From Rhizophagus clarus (taxonomy: Eukaryota > Glomeromycota > Glomeromycetes > Glomerales > Glomeraceae): 64,000 nucleotides of DNA. A program made the position numbers and the translations under genes. The stretch covers positions 1 to 64,000 of the forward strand of contig BLAL01000315.1 in the NCBI GenBank assembly GCA_015698045.1. Direction: 5' to 3'. The notes beneath the pieces are model-generated. The model made no database searches. It worked only from the letters and a program-made list of their open reading frames with translations, and was not told the DNA's origin. Shown piece after piece: positions 56,491 to 64,000 of this stretch (positions within the stretch are counted from its first letter, which is position 1; the number at the start of each line of letters is the position of its first letter).

Positions 56491-58641
56491 ATGTCTAACA
56501 TTATAGATTATAATCTCTCTAATCTTCCAACAGCTAATGTAGTGAAAGAATGGAGTCGAGATAACATTAAAGAATTTTTGCAAAGAAATAAAACTGATTT
56601 AGAGCTTGAAGAAAATGATATTAATGTAATATGTGGCCAGAAGGTCACTGGTAAAGCCTTCCTTCGTTTGACAGAAGAACTGCTCACTCGTAATTCTGGC
56701 CCGTTCAAACTGCTATTTGGACCAGCTTCAGCAATCGCAGATGTGGTTAAACAAATTATTGGAGGTAAGCGGGCAGCCAATATGATAGTATAATTTTTTT
56801 TTTCGCTTGTTAATACCGAATACCTACTTATTCTTGTGCTTTTCTTTCCTGCTTCTTATCATCAAACCCGCCTAAAAAACACATTCGTGTTATTATAGGG
56901 CAGCCTGTTGCTGGTAAGTGAGTCGTAATAATTTTGGTCAATACAAGTAAATGTATCAATGACTTTATTCTTTTTATTCTTCCGATAGCCACTTATCAAT
57001 TTACTTCTGTAGAGAGTCTCTCATATGGCATTGGACAAATGGTATTTATATTATTGTAAAAATATTATCTCTAAAAGCATATTCACAGGAATTGTTCTAG
57101 AGCATGTCAGGTAGGCTCGTCAGTGTGGATACTCCAATCCTTTCAGAGATAATGCAAGCTTTAAAAGATAACACGGAAGTTATGAAAAGGACCTTGAGAA
57201 TACTGATTCGATCTGAAAATCGCGAAAATCGTGAACTGAAGTTGCCAAGTAAGGATGTTGATATGCAAAGCCTTCTACTTTCTATTGCTAATCCTTTGTT
57301 CTGCACAATATAGGCGATAAAGTTTATAAGAGAATTGCTTTTGAACAGGTCACATATGATCACTTCCTTTCTGAGACTAATTCCTTCCTTGGATCTATAC
57401 CTGGTAACGTAGCTTCATATATACAAAACAACCCAATATCTGAGAAAACGACAGAGAAAGAGGTTCAAAAGTGGTTCAAAGATGTGACGACTTGCCTGAG
57501 CTCAGGTCAGATTGTTTTCAGGGAAACAAACAATACACCATACCTTAATGGATACAAGCCAGATTTCAGTATTTTTAATATTAATGACATACCAAATGAT
57601 TCTTATACCGTTATAGCTGTCCAAACGATCTTAGAGTTGAAGAAGCACAAGAGAACCATTGGCTTCTCTGATGAGGAAAAAGGGCAACTGATGGACTACC
57701 TTCATATTCTTATTGAACAACAATTATTACGCAGATTATTTGCTGTATTTTTATCAGATGGGATATTCTTATATGTTATGGCCTTTGATAGGAACACTAA
57801 TCGGCATCAGGAATGTCAAACTGATTTCTTGACAGGAATAAGGCTTATTCATACATTGATTTATCAAAATTCAGGCTATACAAAAATATGTGAATCTACA
57901 ATCATTGACTTTACTAAACAAATCTCTTCAACTCGCACAACAATGGTTAAAATACGTCTGAAGGAGTTTTTAGGCAAGGGCTCGTCTGCAAGAGTATATA
58001 AGATTGATTGGGAATGTGAACCTGCTGCTATAAAGATGTCTTCTAATAATTTGGGATATGAGGCAAATATTTTAAAAGAATTGAGCGTTCATAATTTTAC
58101 AAATGTTCCGATAATTCTTGCAAATAACAATAATAACTTGGTTATTAAACCAGTTTGCGAATATTTTAACAATAATCTTAACAATTTTCAGGCTCAACAT
58201 TATATGGACCTTCTAAATCTCTTGAAACGTATTCATTCATTTCGTGTTTTCCATCGAGATATTCGTCCTTCAAACATTATGCTTGATACTGAAAATAATT
58301 TACTCGTACTTGTTGACTGGGGATCAGCAGTTCACAATCCTAGTGATGCTCCAATTCTTTATGAAGGAACTACAACATACGCTTCACCTTCTATCTTAGA
58401 TAATAATTTTGGAAATTATATTCCAAAACCATCAGACGATTTACACTCTTTTGTGCGTACTGTGTATATTATGCGCAACCCACTGAAGAAGCCTCATCTA
58501 GCATCATCAAGCGCACAAGCTATCAAAGATTATTGGAATAATGAACTGGATGGTCGTGCATTATGGAAAGAGATGACAAATGCAGCAGAAAACAATCAGG
58601 TTGATTTATTAGAAAAAATATGTGATATTTTTGAAACTTAA
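56491..58641 (+). CDS. SAM + nuclease-like + kinase, Crinkler-like
   Basis: Five exons (56491-56764, 56899-56913, 56989-57041, 57101-57248, 57314-58641) with GT-AG introns keep the frame and give 605 residues. Exon 2 has only 15 bases and can be skipped without a frame change. Residues 10-85 look like a SAM-type helical domain (VVKEWSRDNIKEFLQRNK, VTGKAFLRLTEELL). Residues 240-320 resemble a PD-(D/E)xK nuclease: PDF near 246, ELKK near 271, then a Gln with Tyr helix (GQLMDYLHILIEQQ). From about 375 there is a protein-kinase-like fold: Gly loop GKGSSARVY, Lys in AAIKM, HRDIRPSN at about 476 and DWG in place of DFG at 496. This nuclease plus kinase order is known from Crinkler (CRN)-type proteins. 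The gene looks whole. Role (nuclear signalling, intergenomic conflict or effector) is inference. Confidence 0.75.
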
Positions 58642-59287
58642 TTCGTGGTAAAGGTTTTTTTGCAATATTGTATTTCTCATTGTAATAATACATTTCTTTT
58701 GCATGTTATTATTTTTTCATCATCTATCTGAGGTTGCTGTGCAACTTTCAGAAAAAATTTGTTTTAAAAACCAATCATATTAATAAAGTTTCGCTTGTAA
58801 CTGAATTTTTATAATAAAGCTTTCAATTTTACCCGCTTGTTTTTTAATTCTGAATGTGAGTGTATAATATATTATATGCTGATATCATATACATAATGGT
58901 ATTTATTACAACGCTAAGAGTTCGTCATGTGAGAATGAGATCGATCACCTGAAACGCGCAGAAGAAATTCCTGCCAGGGCTGTGTGACATATAAAGCGTA
59001 TATGTATTCACTTTTTTTTTCTATTTTTTTGCGGGTCATGTCTCTGGTCATACCAATAAAACAATATTTGGGTATGGATATTTTTTTCCAAAAATCAATA
59101 TTTCGCATATGGGATTTGAGGTATCTATGCTAATCATGAAGTCATTTTTATTAATTTGCAAGGGATTAGCAAATGACAAAATGCTGTACGTAATTGCTAA
59201 CAAGAATCTGGCAATATCTTTCTCCTGTACATGTACCAGCACTATATAAAACTGGCTAGTTGACAATGAGAGTTAAACCAACTGAAT
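58642..59287. other. Intergenic gap
   Basis: No gene is supported. Short open frames on the minus strand (58914-59266) show no motif. Confidence 0.5.
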
Positions 59288-60442
59288 ATGTCAGGCTCAA
59301 AATCGACCAAAGATCCTTCTTACCAGGTCCCAGAGAGATCACGACCATCACTTACCAATCATAGAAACCTCGCCTATAATATCTTGAAGTATCTCAAAGA
59401 TGAAATGGTTAGGGATAAAGAAATTTTGGATCTAGGGCCATATTCTGAATGTACAAATGATATTTTAACACTTCCTCTCAAAGCATTCACTATATTCTCG
59501 TGTGGGCATCTGTTTTATAGATTGTGCATCAAAAAGAAGTTCATGATTACTAGGCCAGACATGTATCCATTTCCTAATTGTGGGATGAAAGTTGATATCA
59601 TATATCCAGTCTCTACCTCTACTAGGAGAGGTTCACAATCATCCCAATCAAGTGGAACTTCTACCTTATCTAACTGGATGGGCGAAAAGTTTAACCTAAT
59701 TTCACCAATACCAGAAGATCTGATGGAGGAAGTTGAGGATACATTGATTCAATAAATGGAAAAACGTTTATTTTGTGCTAAATGCTCTGAAGAAATTACT
59801 TTAGATTTCCCTCTGAAAGATACTGTCTTTTTATCCTGTAAACATGTCATGCATTATGATTGCATTGACAATCCACGTAAAAAGTGTCCTACCTGCCCAG
59901 CTGAAAATAGCAGTAAAAAATGAACCAGTACATCCACCAAAGAGTCATCTAACAAGAAAGCCAAAAAGACGAAAAGTGAAAAGAAGGTATTGGGTAAGCT
60001 AAAAAATCTTATCGAAGAATTATCCTCTGAAATATCTTAGGATTCTGTAGTTACGGAAGAGACAACTGGGGATTTCTTTGATTTGTATAATTCAATCATT
60101 AATATGGAAGGGCAGGAGGAGATTGCAAAACGAGATGTCATCAAATCATATTTTAATTTTGGAAAAATTCTTGATGATTGTTTTAATTATTATAAAAAAG
60201 ATAATCCTAAGTGTACTGCTCAGGCATTGGTTAATAAAAAAGTTTGGGAACAACTCCCCAATGTTAGTGATGATGCACTTAGAAAGAAAAAAAAAAGGGC
60301 TCTGAAAATTTTTGAGCTATTCAACAAAATCGGTGAAGATAAGATTCAGAAGATCAAATCCTTTTCTGCTTCATCAATATTAAAATTAGACCAAGGCAAA
60401 ATTGTCGAAATATTGATTAGGTTTGCAATTAGTAGTAGTTAA
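59288..60442 (+). pseudogene. RING-like repeated family gene, three stops
   Basis: One continuous frame of 384 codons carries three stops, TAA 59753, TGA near 59921 and TAG near 60038, and no frameshift. The first part (MSGSKSTKDPSYQVPERSRP) has a degenerate RING-like pattern (YSECTNDILTLPLKAF, SCGHLFYRLC). The second has a better RING-like set: CAKC, SCKHVMHYDC, KKCPTCP, as in zinc-binding E3 ligases. After a Lys/Ser-rich linker comes the helical domain shared with 55.0 and 15.8 kb: KSYFNFGKILDDCFNYYKK, TAQALVNKKVWEQLP, LRKKKKRALKIFELFNKIG, IKSFSASSI. The three stops all fit Gln or Arg codons changed by C to T. Young pseudogene most likely; readthrough is a remote alternative. Confidence 0.65.
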
Positions 60443-60826
60443 ATTACTGCGCCACACATATGACATTGTGACCTCTGGTCACATTCTCTGAAATAAATTT
60501 TAGCCATGTAAATTCGTATATAATAATAAAGTTTACCTATATCAGTCCTTCTCTTTTTTAATTCATGTATAATTATAAATGTGCTTATCAAATAAATAAA
60601 ATCATAAGAAATCTGCAAATTAATTCTTTCTTCTCATTATAGTTCCTGGAACATTCCTGATACATTCCTAAAACTATCAAGGAACTGGCAGAGAACTGAG
60701 GAGGAATAAAAATAAATATGGTTTTATTATAATATATACTATTGCTATAAATTACTACTAGTCTTTTTAAATCGCTAAAACATTATAAAACATTAAATTA
60801 CTATAAATCATTATAAATTATTTAAT
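60443..60826. other. Intergenic gap
   Basis: AT-rich. A stretch TTCCTGGAACATTCCTGATA (60651 on) resembles heat-shock-type GAA/TTC repeats but spacing is imperfect. No gene. Confidence 0.35.
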
Positions 60827-61600
60827 ATGTCAGGAACTTATATTAACAGACCAGGGCCTAATAAGTGGATTGGGATTATTATAGATAAATATTATAATAA
60901 AATTGTGCTTAAATCCATCAATCTTTGACCTGAATATGATATAGAATATATTAGAAAAACATATCAATTTCCTTTTCCTAATAAATTTGAAAAGATGATT
61001 GAGGTTGAAAAAATATATGATAATTTATCTATTATTAATTTATATGATACTTCACAGCAATGGGCTATTTGTATAAGAAATGCTTTGCAAGTATTAATTA
61101 ATTACTGAAGGCTATGAAAGCTATTATCATCTATTCTGCCTTTTCAGATCATTTGGGTAAGGAATAACAAAGACATATTATTCTATCTATGAAGGGAGAG
61201 AACTTGTCATTAGTTATCATAGACCTAATATTTATAATAGCAAAATGGCTATTTGTTTTGATTGTTGGAAATTGGCAAAGATCTCTAATGTAAAGCCAAA
61301 AAAGACATATTTTACTGGATGGAGAAGATATAAATATGAGATTAAACCTGAAGACTTGATGAAATATCATTGGGATAACAAGTGTTCTAAAGCTAAAACT
61401 GAAAACAGAAGTGCTCAGCTTATCCAAAGAGCTTATAGAAATTATAGGAAGAGGCCCATTTCATTAGCAAAACAAGTTTGGAAGATGGTTAAAAATAATA
61501 ACACTTCTAGGGAAAAAAAGTTTCTTGACATGCCTGGTAGAGAAATTCATTGTACTGTAAACTTGAATATATGGTATTCTATTATCGCCGTTTTCAAAAT
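60827..61600 (+). pseudogene. IQ-motif-like repeated family gene, decayed
   Basis: The start at 60827 reads MSGTYINRPGPNKWIGIIID, then PEYDIEYIRKTYQFPFPNKF. After breaks comes KMAICFDCWKLAKISNVKPK, YFTGWRRYKYEIKPEDLMKY, and an IQ-like helix AQLIQRAYRNYRKRP followed by SLAKQVWKMVKNNN and KFLDMPGREIHCTVNLNIW. IQ motifs often bind calmodulin-type proteins; whether this one does is unknown. Three or more stops and a frameshift are present. The text stops at about 61,585, where the putative next mobile element begins. Confidence 0.55.
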
Positions 61601-61767
61601 GGTGTGATTTTCAAATTTGAGGAGTTGTCAACAAAAAAAAGAATTCGAATTCCAAAATTTGTGTAATATTGTGATCTGTCCAATAAGATTTTAAAATAAA
61701 AATCAAATTTTTTTGAGTTTTTTGACGCGTAAAAAATCTATTTCGCGTATATAAAGTGTATATAAGA

Positions 61768-63412
61768 ATGTCTTCTATTCCACCAAGAAACTACCAAATT
61801 GGAGTGTGTTTTATATGTCAAATATGCATGTATTGTGGTATAGATTTGACATCAAATAATTGTGATTGTAACAAAACGGTCAAACCAACCAAAAAAAATC
61901 GTACTGAAAAAGTTCCATATTTTAGAAACTTAGCTTACAAACCAGATAAAATACATGAAAAAATAAAAATTGCTTTATCATTTAGCAATCAAAAATATGG
62001 ATATAAGTTGAATATGGAACAGCCATGTAATTGTATACTTTGCTCGGCATGCAACAGTCAAATTAACAGAGATATTAAAGCGGCTGATAAAGATAAAAAA
62101 TTTATTATCATTCCTCCTTCACCAACCGATGATACTTCTTCTCAACCATCTACACCATCTATACCACCGCAAATAGAATTCAAATTACGCATGTCTATCA
62201 AACAAAACAAACAAACATTGCCTGCTATAATAATTAGCTTTAATTTAGAATATCCAACCTTTATTGATTTTAGGGATAAACTTGAGTCATTTATCTGTGA
62301 ACAAGTTGGATTAATATATAAAAATGAATATACTTTAGCATACAAATCATATTCAGAGAGTGGAGCTGGAACACTTTTAGGTAACGAAGAAGCGTTTGAT
62401 GAATTTTTAAAAGATTATCAAAGTATGACAACAGGAAATAAAAAAGTAGTAGTTGTTGTTACACTTAAAGAAGCATCTAAGAAACAATCACGTCAGGTAT
62501 TTATTATTTTTGAAAATTATTTACAAAACTATTATATATCTAATAAAATTATAGAGTGATGAAATTTCAGAACAGGAATCTGATGAAGGATCAGATAATG
62601 ATACCCAAAATACTAAGTCCAAATCACAACCGCCATCAAAAAAACGTGCAAAGAAGCGTACACCTAAAGAAGCAGATTTGGATGAAAATGAAGCATTGAT
62701 TGGTTCTTATGTAATAAAATTAAATGATAAGTATATTTGTGATGTTCAAAATCACAAACACTGTTTTATTAAAGAGGACCGTCATTTACCTTTAACTAAT
62801 TTTGCAATTAGTTTATGGGCTAAAGAAATTGTATGTATTTACAAATATATTACAAGTTTTAAATTTTATAATATTATTAAATTTATTTTATTTTTATTAT
62901 AGGTAAATAAAAATACAGATTTAGATACTCCTCCTAATCATGCTATGTTTAGTATGATGCATTCAGTAAAAGTAACTAAAAGAAATTCTTCTAATGTTAC
63001 TGATGATTTCATTAATAATTCTCAAATGACAACATATTCTCAATATCCCTACCATTCTTATTATCCTCAACAAATGTATTATTCATCATATCCATATTAT
63101 CATTCTGATTATGATTCAAGAAGATCTTCAATTATCTCACAATTATCAGATCAAAGTTTATCAATTTCTTCACAAACATCATTAGATCACAATTTAACAA
63201 AAAAAACTATACCAAGTATGGAAGATTTTTTGAAAAACCTAGATCAAGAATATGGAGATGGAAAATTTACATGCTATTTATCTGTTTTTGAAGAACAGGA
63301 AATTCTTGTTAATCAACTTACAAGATTATCAGAATCTGAATATATTTCAATGGGTGTAACAATTATTGGACGTAGACAAATATTGCGTGATGAGGCAAAA
63401 AAATATGAGTAA
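61768..63412 (+). CDS. Zinc-knuckle/SAM-like protein, unknown role
   Basis: Three exons (61768-62496, 62555-62830, 62903-63412) with GT-AG introns in frame give 504 residues. The N-terminus has a Cys cluster (CFICQICMYCGI, NNCDCNK) and a second one (PCNCILCSACNSQ), probably zinc-binding. Residues 130-225 (FKLRMSIKQNKQTLPAIIIS ... LGNEEAFDEFLKDYQSM) could be a PB1/ubiquitin-like fold. A basic stretch (KKRAKKRTPKE) suggests the nucleus. After a Tyr/Ser-rich linker (YSQYPYHSYYPQQMYYSSYP) the C-terminus (MEDFLKNLDQEYGDGKFTCY, LTRLSESEYISMGVTIIGRR) looks like a SAM domain. A GTG-started extension to 61756 is not needed. The CNCILC pattern recalls the N-terminus of the CACTA transposase at 22.4 kb. 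It converges with the transposase 140 bp downstream and might be its partner. Confidence 0.7.
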
Positions 63413-63551
63413 TTTCAGTACATATTTTACATTTTTTGTATATATTTTTGTATATTTCATTTTATTAGTATAATAATTCAATAAAAGTTAATGGTATTAC
63501 AAATAAATATACACATTATAAATGAAAATAAATTTCAAAATTTTATTTTAT

Positions 63552-64000
63552 TTATAAATAAACTGATTCTTCAAAATATTTTTTTGCTATATCTGGTGTA
63601 GTTTGAGCTAATGCAACTAAAATTAAATATATTGGGTCAAAATAATTTGCAAAATCTCTGTATCTTTTTAACCAAGATTTTAACGCTGAAAAAGCTGTTT
63701 CAATGGGATTTAAATCTGGTGAATAGGGCGGTAAATAAAGTATTTTCCCACCAATGTCTTCTACTGCTGTAACTAAATCATCATCATGATGTATACGTGC
63801 ATTATCCATAACTAATACACTATGTTTAGCCGGATATGGATTCATTTGAGGTATCTTATTGAAAACAAATGAATATTGTTAATAAAAAATTCTAAATAAT
63901 GATATAAATATAAATTATTTACCAATTGTGTTAAAACAAAAGTTTTAAATCTCTCTTTATCACAACTCCCTTCCATAATATCTACAGCAATGAAACCTTC
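63552..64000 (-). CDS. IS630/Tc1-like (DDE_3) transposase, partial
   Basis: The gene runs off the right edge. On the minus strand exon 63923-64000 (EGFIAVDIMEGSCDKERF, with the first Asp) joins, through a 68-bp GT-AG intron (63855-63922), exon 63854-63552, which has VLVMDNARIHHDD and LPPYSPDLNPIETAFSALKS. The last two acidic residues are 34 apart, so the triad is DD34E. The visible part is uninterrupted and ends KKYFEESVYL. It differs from the Tc1 transposase at 53.6 kb and from the relic at 0.9-2.1 kb, although all share the SPD-NPIE signature. Confidence 0.85.

Larger units (their letters stand above)
61588..64000. mobile_element. Putative IS630/Tc1-type element carrying a second gene
   Basis: The preceding pseudogene ends at a TA followed by TCGCCGTTTTCAAAATGGTG, a possible terminal repeat. 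From here on both genes are intact, unlike the neighbours. The element would contain the plus-strand gene 61768-63412 and the converging transposase, and runs out of the window. The right end is not visible, so this is a hypothesis. Confidence 0.35.

Noticed and set aside
59753-60040. Recoded stops in the RING-like gene
   Set aside because: One frame with three different stops could suggest readthrough, but all three stop types occur and similar stops litter neighbouring relics, so decay is the simpler reading.
60651-60676. Heat-shock element
   Set aside because: Only one GAA-NN-TTC pair has the right spacing; the rest does not, and it precedes a pseudogene.
1-64000. tRNA or rRNA genes
   Set aside because: I scanned for tRNA B-box-like words and rRNA-like blocks by eye and found nothing convincing; candidates near 67 and 28177 lack the cloverleaf.

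Overview
The window looks like nuclear DNA of an arbuscular mycorrhizal fungus of the Rhizophagus irregularis type (Glomeromycotina). The DNA is very AT-rich, most introns are 60-110 bases with GT-AG ends and CTAAC-like branch sites, and several gene families resemble ones I recall as heavily expanded in that genome: Tnp2-type transposases, SAM/nuclease/kinase Crinkler-like genes, RING and coiled-coil families, and IS630-like transposases. This identification rests on recognition, not on a database search. There are few ordinary genes; most of the window is layered mobile DNA and satellites.

Layout. 1-9.2 kb: an IS630-like transposase relic (minus), a satellite of about 610-620 bp in direct orientation (3.2-7.6 kb) split by a 1,525-bp element with a perfect 8-bp target duplication, a small two-exon gene (7.8-8.1 kb), then the same satellite inverted (8.3-9.2 kb). 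9.3-12.9 kb: a five-exon CMC (CACTA/Plavaka-type) transposase gene with one premature stop. 12.9-20.2 kb: satellites, a pogo-type MITE, and pseudogenes. 20,251-31,740: a complete 11.49-kb CACTA element with about 37-bp inverted ends starting CACTGG, a TAA duplication, an uninterrupted 1,023-codon transposase, an accessory minus-strand gene, a Myb/SANT-like gene, and pieces that look captured from the host: an RPL10 (uL16) exon, a multi-intron transcript with H/ACA snoRNA-like introns, and an RGG-rich exon.

33,611-45,832: a 12.2-kb Mutator-like element with about 0.5-kb inverted ends and a 10-bp duplication. It carries an eroded OTU plus DDE gene and three further eroded genes. A 157-bp MITE lies in its left arm; the right arm shows the empty site. 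47.4-49.2 kb: splice-signal-rich repeats holding a Tourist-like MITE. 49,412-51,691: an internally deleted hAT element with a perfect 8-bp duplication. 52.7-56.2 kb: a decayed coiled-coil gene split by an intact Tc1 element (53,462-54,782).

56.5-58.6 kb: the best host-like gene, a five-exon SAM + PD-(D/E)xK nuclease-like + kinase-like protein of Crinkler-like architecture. 59.3-61.6 kb: two eroded family genes (RING-like, IQ-like). 61.6-64.0 kb: an intact three-exon zinc/SAM-like gene converging on an IS630-like transposase that runs off the window; the two may belong to one transposon.

How the parts relate: insertions are nested and datable by their ends (Tc1 inside a gene relic, MITE inside a MULE arm, CACTA inside a satellite). 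Stop codons in the eroded genes look mostly like C-to-T changes, which suggests cytosine deamination acting on repeated DNA.
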